Under the pieces are notes generated by a model. That model had not been told where the DNA came from and made no database searches. It saw nothing but the letters and a program-made list of their open reading frames with translations. DNA of 11,463 nt from Oscillospiraceae bacterium (lineage in GTDB: Bacteria; Bacillota; Clostridia; Oscillospirales; Oscillospiraceae). Within the stretch, counting starts at the first letter, position 1. The number at the start of each line of letters is the position of its first letter. The position numbers and the translations under genes were made by a program. This document shows, piece by piece, positions 1-6,402 of the stretch. Where the stretch lies: NCBI GenBank assembly GCA_031266955.1, contig JAISAA010000045.1, positions 1-11,463 of the forward strand, given 5' to 3'.

Positions 1-989
1 TGGCGCCCGACGAGGCGCAGTTGTACGCCGACAGTATTTTTGTGGGCGAGGCCGAAAATACGCTGCCGCAGTTTTTCGAGGATTTCGGGAACGGCGCCGT
101 TAAGAGACGATATGAGGACAGCGGCGCTGTGGATTTGTCAACCGCGCCGCTGCTCAAAAAAGAACATTTTCACCGTAAGGATCATACTGCGGGGACTATG
201 TTCGCCACTCGCGGCTGCCCTAATTCCTGCGAGTTCTGCGCTATCGCCTGTATGTATAAGCACAAATTCAACAAGCGCCCCGTCGAGGAGATCGTCAAGG
301 ATTATTCGACGTTCAAGGGCAAGGTGATCGTCTTTTGGGACGATAATATTTGCGCGGATCTGGAGTACGCAAAAGAGATTTTTCGCGCGATAAGCCCGTA
401 CAAAAAATGGTGGACGAGCCAAGCGAGCATAAGGGCCGGCGAGGACGGCGAGTTTTTGGAGCTCGCGTATAAAAGCGGCTGCCGGCACCTGTTTATCGGG
501 TTTGAGAGCGTGACGCAGATGTCGCTTGACAGCTCAAACAAAGCGTTCAACAATGTCGCGCGTTATGAGGAGATCATAAGGCGCATCCACTCGCACGGCA
601 TCTCCATACAGGCCGGGATAGTCTTTGGGTTCGACTGCGACAGGGCGGACGTTTTTGACAAGACGCTTGATTTCCTCATAACGAACGGCATACAAAACGC
701 GACGTTCAATATCTTGACGCCATATCCCAACACCCCGCTTTTCGACCGCCTTAAAGCGGAGGGGCGCATTCTCACGGAGGACTGGTCGAAATACAACAGC
801 CGGACCGACGTGGTGTTCCGCCCCGCGAATATGACCCCGGAGGAATTGCTGGACGGCTTCAACTACGTGAACCGAGAATTTTACAAGGTCGGAAACGTTC
901 TCAAAAGGCTGAACAATTCGCGCACGGGGCTGTTTTGGACGCTGCCGCTGAATTTGATTTACAGCTATTTGCTGAAAAGGCGGACGTGA
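1..989 (+). CDS. Cobalamin-binding-type radical SAM protein, 5'-truncated
   Basis: The reading frame is open from the left edge (frame beginning at base 3) to a TGA at 987-989, so the N-terminus lies outside the window. The TTG at 21 is internal, because coding continues upstream of it. The first visible residues, with a GEAE motif, match the end of a B12-binding domain as found in B12-dependent radical SAM proteins. A CxxxCxxC iron-sulfur motif follows (Cys codons at 216, 228 and 237), then an Elp3-like core with a DDN segment after a beta strand and the FIGFES segment typical of this superfamily. These proteins bind a 4Fe-4S cluster and S-adenosylmethionine, and many use cobalamin for methylation or ring chemistry. 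The substrate cannot be told from this fragment. It converges with the ABC operon on the other strand, with only 40 bases between. The family call is firm; the specific function is unknown. Confidence 0.9.
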   Translation, partial: APDEAQLYADSIFVGEAENTLPQFFEDFGNGAVKRRYEDSGAVDLSTAPLLKKEHFHRKDHTAGTMFATRGCPNSCEFCAIACMYKHKFNKRPVEEIVKDYSTFKGKVIVFWDDNICADLEYAKEIFRAISPYKKWWTSQASIRAGEDGEFLELAYKSGCRHLFIGFESVTQMSLDSSNKAFNNVARYEEIIRRIHSHGISIQAGIVFGFDCDRADVFDKTLDFLITNGIQNATFNILTPYPNTPLFDRLKAEGRILTEDWSKYNSRTDVVFRPANMTPEELLDGFNYVNREFYKVGNVLKRLNNSRTGLFWTLPLNLIYSYLLKRRT

Positions 990-1029
990 CGGTTTTGACG
1001 CCGGAGGTTTGCGCGCGTCTTGGCGGCCA

Positions 1030-1224
1030 TCAGCGGTGAAAAAACGACATTTTCACACGTCTGATTTTGCCCCGGGCGCGTTCCGGGAGCATACCGGCGA
1101 GCAACAGGCCTATGCCCGCCCCGTGCAGCAGCCCCGGGATGATATTGATTTCTCCAATGTCCATCCCCAAAATGCCGCTTATTGCAAGCGCCAAGGCAAT
1201 ACACGCCAAACCGATTTTTTTCAT
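1030..1224 (-). CDS. Small two-helix membrane protein, last gene of the GntR-ABC operon
   Basis: This ORF encodes 64 residues. It starts with MKK and contains two hydrophobic segments, roughly residues 4-20 and 29-46, separated by a short loop with acidic residues. A basic tail (RARGKIRR) suggests the C-terminus is cytoplasmic. The ATG at 1224 is preceded by GGGAG about ten bases upstream. It lies 17 bases after the stop of the ABC permease on the same strand, which supports it as a real co-transcribed gene. I do not recognise a family. By position it could be an accessory or stabilising subunit of the ABC-2 transporter, but that is inference. Small size and the lack of recognised homology keep confidence moderate. 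Confidence 0.6.
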   Translation of the reverse strand: MKKIGLACIALALAISGILGMDIGEINIIPGLLHGAGIGLLLAGMLPERARGKIRRVKMSFFHR

Positions 1225-1241
1225 ACAAACCCGTCTCCCAT

Positions 1242-1913
1242 TTATAGATCCCGCTTGTTATACAGGCGGAGCGATAATTGATACGATATGAAAAACAGCC
1301 CGGCGCCGATGGCGAACATTATGGCGCATACCATGAGCGGGTTCTCGAACCAGTACGTCAGCCACCCTGAAAAAAGCTCGAAGCGGCTGGTCGCCAGCGA
1401 CCCTATCGCCCCGAATACCGCCGACATAATGCCAACAGGGATATAGTATCCGAATATTTTCCCCTTCGCATAGCCCATTCGGAACATCACAGGGTACATG
1501 GACAAGTTGATAAAGCCGCCGAACGCGAAGCCGAGAAAGCACATCAGCACGATTATCTCCGGTTCTATCTCGACAGCAAACGCGCCGAATTCTAACGTCG
1601 GCGCCGTTATCACGGTGATCGCCCCGCAGACAATGAGCGCTACCGTGAGCAGCAGTATCATAAAGGCGAACCGTCCGCGCACTATGCTTTTTCGTGAAAG
1701 CGGCAGCGATAAGTAGAGGTGGTCGAGCTTGCCTTTTTCCTCCACGGCGAACGCGTTCACCGAAAACGCTATCGCCATATACGCGGATATTGGGATTATC
1801 GTCATCGTCAATTTTAGAAAGCCAAAGACCGCGACGGTCGCCGCCATTACCGGCAATCTCCACCGGCACGATTTTATCGCGAGCCAGTCCGTTTTTATCA
1901 TCCTAAGAGTCAT
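1242..1913 (-). CDS. ABC-2 type transporter permease
   Basis: A 223-residue integral membrane protein with about six hydrophobic segments. After the second segment it has an EEKGK...LYLSLPLSRKSIV stretch, typical of ABC-2 permeases of the ABC2_membrane_5 kind. I chose the ATG at 1913 rather than the upstream in-frame TTG at 1931, because a GAGGGGG Shine-Dalgarno lies eight or so bases before it. This start overlaps the end of the ATPase gene by 11 bases, suggesting translational coupling. With the ATPase it should form a homodimeric or heteromeric export-type ABC transporter in the cytoplasmic membrane. Related cassettes under YtrA-type regulators respond to cell-wall antibiotics or envelope stress; the substrate here is unknown. 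Confidence 0.88.
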   Translation of the reverse strand: MTLRMIKTDWLAIKSCRWRLPVMAATVAVFGFLKLTMTIIPISAYMAIAFSVNAFAVEEKGKLDHLYLSLPLSRKSIVRGRFAFMILLLTVALIVCGAITVITAPTLEFGAFAVEIEPEIIVLMCFLGFAFGGFINLSMYPVMFRMGYAKGKIFGYYIPVGIMSAVFGAIGSLATSRFELFSGWLTYWFENPLMVCAIMFAIGAGLFFISYQLSLRLYNKRDL

Positions 1914-2706
1914 TTCGCATCCCCCTCTCAAAGTAGACCACTATGTCGTCAAGCGTCGGTTTTTCGGTTATCACCGTCGGCGGCAGGCCACCGAGCCTGT
2001 TTGTATGGCGCAGCTCGTCAAGACCGTCGCCGCGGACAAGCGCGTATTTATCGGTCAGCGCGTCCTTTTCATCGTCGAACACGATTTTGCCGCCGGATAT
2101 GAAAATAATGCGGTCGGCGATTTTCTCCAAATCGCTCGTGATGTGTGTCGAGAAGAAAATCGTCCTCGTCTCGTCGAGCAGATAATCGCGCATAATGTCG
2201 AGCATTTCCTCGCGCACGACGGGGTCGAGCCCGCCTGTAGGTTCGTCGAGCAGCAGCAGCTTCGCGTCGTGGGCGAGCGCGGCGGACATTCCCAGCTTCA
2301 TCTTCATACCCCGCGAAAAGTCCTTGAATTTCTTGCGCTCTGGGAGCGAAAACGTGTCGAGGTATTTCCGCCAGACCTCGCCGTCCCAGCGCTCGTAGTA
2401 AGGGCGCAGAGCTTTTTCCACGTCCTTGACGGTCCAGTCGTCTTGATAGTAGGGCTGATCCAGCATCACGCCAATATCCGCTTTGAGCGACACGTCGCCG
2501 CTCGGCCTGCCGAGGATGGAAATTTCGCCGCCGTCCGGGATCGTCATACCGAGCAGGCATTTCATTGTCGTCGTTTTTCCCGCGCCGTTCCGCCCGATAA
2601 ACCCGCAGACAAAGCCCGTCGGCACGCTGAAGCTCACGTCAAGCGCAAAGCCGGGAAAGCTTTTTCGCAGATTTTTAACTTCTATCGCGTTCATCGAATT
2701 TTGCAT
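1903..2706 (-). CDS. ABC transporter ATP-binding protein (YtrB/bacitracin-type subfamily)
   Basis: A 267-residue nucleotide-binding subunit with all core motifs: Walker A GRNGAGKTT at 38-46, Q-loop Gln near 84, signature FSRGM at 130-134, Walker B LLLLDEP around 149-156, and the switch His at 188 (STH). The divergent signature (FSRGM rather than LSGGQ) is common in ATPases of ABC-2 exporters of the bacitracin and lantibiotic-resistance type. The ATG at 2706 follows GGAGG with nine bases of spacing and is preferred over the second Met four residues later. The gene overlaps the end of the GntR gene by 32 bases and the permease start by 11 bases. It should energise the downstream permease. Confidence 0.93.
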   Translation of the reverse strand: MQNSMNAIEVKNLRKSFPGFALDVSFSVPTGFVCGFIGRNGAGKTTTMKCLLGMTIPDGGEISILGRPSGDVSLKADIGVMLDQPYYQDDWTVKDVEKALRPYYERWDGEVWRKYLDTFSLPERKKFKDFSRGMKMKLGMSAALAHDAKLLLLDEPTGGLDPVVREEMLDIMRDYLLDETRTIFFSTHITSDLEKIADRIIFISGGKIVFDDEKDALTDKYALVRGDGLDELRHTNRLGGLPPTVITEKPTLDDIVVYFERGMRNDS

Positions 2707-3070
2707 TGAATTTTTCCTCCAGTCTTCGTCTTAATTCTTCTAGCGTCAACCCCGCCGCCCTCCCCTTGGCGGCGACGTTGGCGAGGTTAGCGTCGATCTC
2801 GGCGAGGTACTGCTTGCGGATTATCTCGTCCGGCAGCGCGTTTACAAAGCACCCGCGCCCCTGCACGGTTGTGACGAGCCCCTCGTTCTCTAAATCTCCG
2901 TAAGCGCGTATCGTCGTGATGTTGCTCACCTTCAAGTCTCGCGCCAGCCCCCTCACCGACGGCAGAAGCTCGCCCGCGTTCAGCTCTCCCGACATGATCC
3001 GAGCCTTTATCTGCGCCTTTATCTGTTCATAAGCCGGTACCTCCGATTGCAGCGATACCACAAGGTTCAA
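2675..3070 (-). CDS. GntR-family transcriptional regulator, YtrA subfamily
   Basis: A 131-residue regulator with an N-terminal winged helix-turn-helix (about residues 10-75, including the VPAYEQI, LPSVRGLARDL and RAYGDLENEGL segments typical of GntR). A short alpha-helical C-terminal tail replaces a large effector domain, which fits YtrA. I place the start at the TTG at 3070, preceded by a GGGGGCGG Shine-Dalgarno. This gives the usual YtrA N-terminus, a short beta strand just before VPAYEQI. The longer frame from a GTG at 3121 would run through the promoter and operator and is rejected. It is the first gene of the operon and probably represses its own promoter through the palindrome at 3098-3122. 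The inducing ligand is unknown. Confidence 0.88.
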   Translation of the reverse strand: MNLVVSLQSEVPAYEQIKAQIKARIMSGELNAGELLPSVRGLARDLKVSNITTIRAYGDLENEGLVTTVQGRGCFVNALPDEIIRKQYLAEIDANLANVAAKGRAAGLTLEELRRRLEEKFNAKFDERDRS

Positions 3071-3097
3071 TTTGACCGCCCCCTGTCGTAAGAATAT

Positions 3098-3122
3098 AGT
3101 GTGTATATTGATTATATACACT
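3098..3122 (-). promoter_or_regulatory. Palindromic operator for the YtrA-type repressor
   Basis: A perfect inverted repeat with 8-base arms, GTGTATAT and ATATACAC, separated by five bases, occupies 3101-3121. Read on the minus strand it fits the form AGTGTA-N13-CACACT across 3098-3122. From memory, YtrA of Bacillus uses an AGTGTA-N13-AACACT type site. The repeat covers the -10 element of the operon promoter, so bound repressor would block RNA polymerase. Binding by the adjacent GntR protein is inferred from position and sequence. Confidence 0.75.
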
Positions 3123-3138
3123 ATTGGCGCAAAGTCAA
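3111..3138 (-). promoter_or_regulatory. Promoter of the GntR-ABC operon
   Basis: On the minus strand a TTGACT -35 element (3133-3138) is followed after 16 bases by a perfect TATAAT -10 element (3111-3116). This is close to the sigma-A consensus and sits about 40 bases upstream of the TTG start of the GntR gene. The -10 box lies inside the operator palindrome, consistent with autoregulation. Confidence 0.75.
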
Positions 3139-3173
3139 GGGGCTAAATGTGAACAATTTGTAAACTATTTTAC

Positions 3174-3220
3174 AAAAAACAATCACCCCGGATAAGCTTA
3201 CCGCTTAACCGAAGTGATTG
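3174..3220 (-). terminator. Rho-independent terminator of the QueD-like gene
   Basis: On the minus strand, CAATCAC and GTGATTG form a seven-pair outer stem. Inside it are CGG/CCG and AAGC/GCTT pairs around a small GGTAA loop, interrupted by short internal mismatches. Six T residues follow immediately. The hairpin starts about 30 bases after the stop of the QueD-like gene and lies just before the promoter of the GntR operon, so it insulates the two units. Confidence 0.8.
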
Positions 3221-3249
3221 CTTGTTTATGCCGTGAGCGTTGACTCAGA

Positions 3250-3831
3250 TTATTTTTTGTATCCGCATTTCGGGCACACGCCGTTTTCGTTTAACGAAAT
3301 GCCGCATAACGGGCAACGGTCTTTTTCTGTTTGCCGCTCTTGCACATATGCTTGCCCATATTCTTGGGAGGCGCCGTTAACGCCGCTTGTGAAGGTGATT
3401 TTCGCGATGTTTAACTTGTCTTTCAACAAGTCGTAAACGATCTTGATCATTCCTTCAACGGTCATCGTTTCTTTTGTAACGACCAAACGGCATTCCGGAT
3501 AGGCTGTCGCAAGCTCGGTCTTGAACGCGGGGCCTTTTTGTTTATTGGTCGGCGCTCCGTTCTTAATGCCTTGCGATTCATAAACGCCGAGGATCGCGGG
3601 CAGCAGCGGGTCATCTTCCCGTAAAATCAGGGCGTGGTCAAAGTTTTGCAAAACTTCCCACGCGATTTTCTTGATTTCATTGCACGGAAACACCATATTG
3701 ACGCCGGCGTTGACGGAATCTTCGACCTCGATAGTAAGTATCCCGGTATGCCCGTGTAAATACTGGGCTTCGCCTTTGAAACCATAGAACCTATGTGCAT
3801 ACTGCAAGTCCAATGTTGTGAAGCTTCTCAT
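3250..3831 (-). CDS. QueD/6-pyruvoyl-tetrahydropterin synthase-fold protein with C-terminal zinc ribbon
   Basis: A 193-residue protein. Residues 1 to about 165 match the PTPS/QueD fold: metal-binding His13 (AHRF) and His26/His28 (LHGH), the Asp65-His66 pair (FDHALIL), and Glu126 in the TVEGM segment that binds the pterin. The catalytic Cys expected three residues before the LHGH His (CxxLHGH) is Ala22 instead, so standard QueD or PTPS chemistry is doubtful. Residues 173-189 form a CPLC...CPKC zinc ribbon not present in classical QueD. The ATG at 3831 has AAGGAG seven bases upstream. The gene is a single-gene unit with its own promoter and terminator, and no other queuosine or folate gene is nearby. 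It may be a pterin-binding or altered-specificity enzyme; fold is certain, reaction is not. Confidence 0.85.
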   Translation of the reverse strand: MRSFTTLDLQYAHRFYGFKGEAQYLHGHTGILTIEVEDSVNAGVNMVFPCNEIKKIAWEVLQNFDHALILREDDPLLPAILGVYESQGIKNGAPTNKQKGPAFKTELATAYPECRLVVTKETMTVEGMIKIVYDLLKDKLNIAKITFTSGVNGASQEYGQAYVQERQTEKDRCPLCGISLNENGVCPKCGYKK

Positions 3832-4100
3832 ATTTTTTCTCCTTTATATGTAAAATATTTTTTAGTGTAACGCTGATATTATGTATACCATGCATATGAC
3901 CATCTTGTCAAGCCGTTTCCTGAAATTTTTTCATAAAGTTAAAAGCAAATTCCAGGATTACCGGCGCTTAACGCCCGCGGAGCGGATTTTTTTAACGTTC
4001 CGGCTTTTATGTGCAGTACGGGCGTACACTATTTATTTTGTTTTATTTTTTTCCGGCTTTTTCTCTCGGCCAGTGTCAGAAGCACCTGCTTTGTTTGTTA
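3832..4100. other. AT-rich intergenic region with no supported gene
   Basis: Besides the QueD-like gene promoter at 3882-3911, this gap holds several homopolymer T/A tracts and no ORF with a Shine-Dalgarno. A plus-strand frame opening at 3881 lacks a ribosome-binding site and runs into the antisense of the HAD gene. On the plus strand a tight CCGC-GGA-GCGG hairpin (3975-3985) is followed by A and seven Ts (3987-3993), terminator-like but with only four base pairs. I see no clear terminator for the HAD gene ending at 4101. Confidence 0.4.
3882..3911 (-). promoter_or_regulatory. Promoter of the QueD-like gene
   Basis: On the minus strand a perfect TTGACA -35 (3906-3911) precedes TATACA (3882-3887) by 18 bases, about 50 bases upstream of the ATG at 3831. 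The spacing and sequences suit a housekeeping sigma factor. The intervening leader is AT-rich; I saw no convincing riboswitch (in particular no clear preQ1 element) in it. Confidence 0.6.
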
Positions 4101-4859
4101 TCACAGCAAATTCTCCTCTATCCACCGCACGACGCCGTCGGAGTCGCAGTCGGCGCAAATGTGATCTGCGGCCTGCTTACACTCATCGCCCGCGTTTTCG
4201 ACCGCTATGCCGACGCCGCACTCGCGCAGCATTTCAACGTCGTTATAGTTGTCGCCGAACGCGGCGATTTCGGACATAGAAATATTAAAATGCTCCGCAA
4301 GGATTCTCACGCCCGCAGCCTTCGACGCGCCGGAAGCGCCGATGTCGCATAGATCCTCATTCGCGAAGCGGTGCACTTTGAGCTCCGGAAAACGCGCTTG
4401 TATTGATTGGGCGACCGAGGCGTCACCTGAGCGGAATGAGAAGCGGAGTATCGGCTCGGTGATCGGTTCGGAAAAATCCCAGATGATTTTTGACGGGTCG
4501 GGGCTCTCGCGGTTCGTGGTGTAAAAAGCCCGCTTTGTCCTCACTCCGAGCCTGTAAACCGCGGGGTTGGCGGCAAGCTCTTCGATCAGAGTGAGGACAA
4601 TGCCGCGCGGAGGAAAAAAGTCTCGGATAAGCTCCCCGCCGGCGAATATCTCGCCCCCGTTGCCGAGTATCATATTGTCAACGCCGAGCGGTCCACTGTA
4701 TTCAGTTACCATAGGCAGCGACCGCGCCGTAGCGAACGCAGCCAAGATACCGCGCTCCCGCAGCCGCCTGAATATCCCGGCGGTGTAATCGCTGACCGTC
4801 TTGTCGCGCCGGAGCAGCGTGTCGTCGAGGTCGGTTGCGATGAGTTTAATGTTTGTCAT
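4101..4859 (-). CDS. Cof-type HAD-superfamily phosphatase (class IIB)
   Basis: A 252-residue protein with all four HAD motifs: I, DLDDT with nucleophile Asp10 and acid/base Asp12; II, FATAR with Thr44; III, Lys180; IV, GDNYND with Asp203 and Asp207. The large cap between motifs II and III and the total length fit the Cof/YidA family, which dephosphorylate sugar phosphates, flavin or pyridoxal phosphates and other small phosphoesters with Mg2+ in the cytoplasm. I use the ATG at 4859, which follows GAGGGG with six bases of spacing; an in-frame extension to 4904 is rejected because it lies inside the upstream gene and lacks family similarity. It overlaps the end of the kinase/Nudix fusion by 14 bases, suggesting translational coupling. 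It is the last gene of its operon. Substrate unknown. Confidence 0.92.
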   Translation of the reverse strand: MTNIKLIATDLDDTLLRRDKTVSDYTAGIFRRLRERGILAAFATARSLPMVTEYSGPLGVDNMILGNGGEIFAGGELIRDFFPPRGIVLTLIEELAANPAVYRLGVRTKRAFYTTNRESPDPSKIIWDFSEPITEPILRFSFRSGDASVAQSIQARFPELKVHRFANEDLCDIGASGASKAAGVRILAEHFNISMSEIAAFGDNYNDVEMLRECGVGIAVENAGDECKQAADHICADCDSDGVVRWIEENLL

Positions 4860-6336
4860 GATCGGCCCCTCTTTCCGCGCGCCACATTTTCTCCAATATC
4901 TCAAACTCGCGAAAGACGTTGCGGTCTATGAACTCGCCGCGCTCGATCATTGCGGCGATCTCGCCGACGGACGCGATTTTCGCGTCGATAGTTTCGCCGA
5001 CTTGAAGCACGACGTCCGCAAGGTCGAATTCCTGCCGGAACAGATAGACGTCGTAAAACGAATAATTTCCGCGATAGGTCAACAACAATTCCGCGTTTTC
5101 CGGCAAAAGCGCGATGCCGCATTCTTCCTCCGCCTCGCGGAGCGTAGTAGTCAGGCTGTCCTCCCCGGCGAGCGCGCTGCCCTGGGGAGTTTCCCACATC
5201 CCCGGGAAGCCGATTTTATTCAGCGCACGCCGCGTGATAAGAAACTCGCCCCGGCTGTTTACGATCCACGCGCGGACGACAAGATTATAATCTCCGTCCG
5301 GCATGGGGTCTCCTCGGCGGTGAAGGCGCCCGGTCGGGTTGCGGTCTTTGTCGAGCACGTCCCGGTACTCGTCCGAGGGCTTGTCAAGGCCGAGCCAGCG
5401 TTGCAGCTCCGCGAACAACACGGGCAAAATATCGGGGTACGTCATCTTGTCCGGTATCGTTTCAAAAGCCTTGACCTCCGCCATTTCGTATTCCGGCGGC
5501 AGCTCGCCGAGTTCCTCTATGTCGGCGAAAAACACTTGGCCGCAACTGAACTCCGCCTGCCTGTGTACTGAATAATCAAACGCGGGGTTTATGTAAAATT
5601 TCACCGCGCCGGTTTCCTCGCGCAGCTCGCGCTTGGCGCACTCCAGCGGCGTTTCGCCCGGTTCGATGTGACCGCCCGCCGTCTCCCACGTGCCTCGCTC
5701 GCGGTGCCGCGCGTACAGCCAGCCGTCGCCGAGCCGGGCGAAGATAACGGTAAAGCGGTAGACGGCAAGCGAATTGAGCGGCGCCATCGTGACGCGCGGC
5801 GTTTCGCCGGGCTTGACGTAAAATTGCTTTGCGATATTCGCCGCCGTTTCGCGGTAATCGACCGTGCCGTCGATGTGAAGCCGAGGACAGGCGAACGCTG
5901 ACGCGCCTTCTTCAAGCCGCGCGATATCCCGCGCGGCGGCAAATTCACGGAATTTTTGCTGCTGCCCGTACATATCGCCGCCGGGACGCACTCTGTTGCC
6001 CCAGCGCGCGTATTCCCGGTTTTCTATGCGTTTCAGGCGGACGTTGGTAGGTACCGTGAGGAAAACCGCGAGATCGAACACGGTCGTAAATTGATTTCCC
6101 CAGCCCGAAATATCGCCCGAAACTACGAACGAGCCGTGCTTTTCCATATCAGCCAGCAGCATCGCGTTGCGTTCCTCCGGCGGGCGGACGGCGGTGAACG
6201 GTATATCGGCTTCGTAAAACCAGTATTTTTCGACGTCGAAGTGCGCGAAATTAAGTACGCGCGCCAGCTCGCGCCCGAGCGTGGATTTGCCGCTACCGTT
6301 CGCGCCCAATAGGATTATGCCGTGTGGTTTGCTCAT
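4846..6336 (-). CDS. Three-domain fusion: P-loop kinase-like domain plus two Nudix hydrolase domains
   Basis: A 496-residue protein with three parts. Residues 1 to about 175 form a P-loop NTPase with Walker A GANGSGKS (11-18) and an RxGGDMYxQ..F segment, resembling small-molecule or nucleotide kinases of the AAA_17/18 kind. Residues about 187-315 are a Nudix domain with a perfect box at 222-244 (GHIEPGE...RELREETGA). Residues about 322-480 are a second Nudix domain with a perfect box at 386-408 (GSALAGE...REAEEECGI), whose surroundings (WETPQGSALAGEDS) resemble IPP-isomerase-like/YfcD Nudix proteins. All catalytic Glu residues are present. The ATG at 6336 follows GAGGA with nine bases of spacing. 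It lies between two HAD phosphatases on the same strand, overlapping the downstream one. A role in clearing or salvaging nucleoside-diphosphate-linked metabolites is plausible but inferred. Confidence 0.9.
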   Translation of the reverse strand: MSKPHGIILLGANGSGKSTLGRELARVLNFAHFDVEKYWFYEADIPFTAVRPPEERNAMLLADMEKHGSFVVSGDISGWGNQFTTVFDLAVFLTVPTNVRLKRIENREYARWGNRVRPGGDMYGQQQKFREFAAARDIARLEEGASAFACPRLHIDGTVDYRETAANIAKQFYVKPGETPRVTMAPLNSLAVYRFTVIFARLGDGWLYARHRERGTWETAGGHIEPGETPLECAKRELREETGAVKFYINPAFDYSVHRQAEFSCGQVFFADIEELGELPPEYEMAEVKAFETIPDKMTYPDILPVLFAELQRWLGLDKPSDEYRDVLDKDRNPTGRLHRRGDPMPDGDYNLVVRAWIVNSRGEFLITRRALNKIGFPGMWETPQGSALAGEDSLTTTLREAEEECGIALLPENAELLLTYRGNYSFYDVYLFRQEFDLADVVLQVGETIDAKIASVGEIAAMIERGEFIDRNVFREFEILEKMWRAERGADHDKH

Positions 6337-6402
6337 TGAGTGTTTCCTCGTTTTGTTATTATTTTTCGTTATTTATAGTATTATCACGCCGGAACGATTG
6401 AG

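Noticed and set aside
1036..1056. GTGAAAA/TTTTCAC inverted repeat as a terminator for the ABC operon.
   Set aside because: It lies inside the last codons of the small membrane protein gene, the stem is A/T-rich and no T-tract follows on the minus strand.
1729..2709. A 326-residue plus-strand open frame opposite the ABC ATPase and permease genes.
   Set aside because: It is antisense to two overlapping genes with clear ABC motifs, has no Shine-Dalgarno and shows no recognisable domain.
3071..3121. N-terminal extension of the GntR gene from a GTG at 3121.
   Set aside because: The extension would be translated from the promoter and operator itself and has no Shine-Dalgarno; the TTG at 3070 has a strong one and gives the normal family N-terminus.
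3864..3890. A second AGTGTA-like half-site upstream of the QueD-like gene as another GntR operator.
   Set aside because: The expected second half-site at 13 bases is absent (GTATAC is found), so it is probably chance.
3881..4279. Plus-strand open frame in the gap before and into the HAD gene.
   Set aside because: It lacks a ribosome-binding site, its second half is antisense to the conserved Cof-type HAD gene, and its product is low-complexity arginine/serine-rich there.
4801..5571. A 256-residue plus-strand frame opposite the Nudix domains.
   Set aside because: Shadow frame of the GC-rich minus-strand gene; the minus-strand product has two perfect Nudix boxes, this one no motif.
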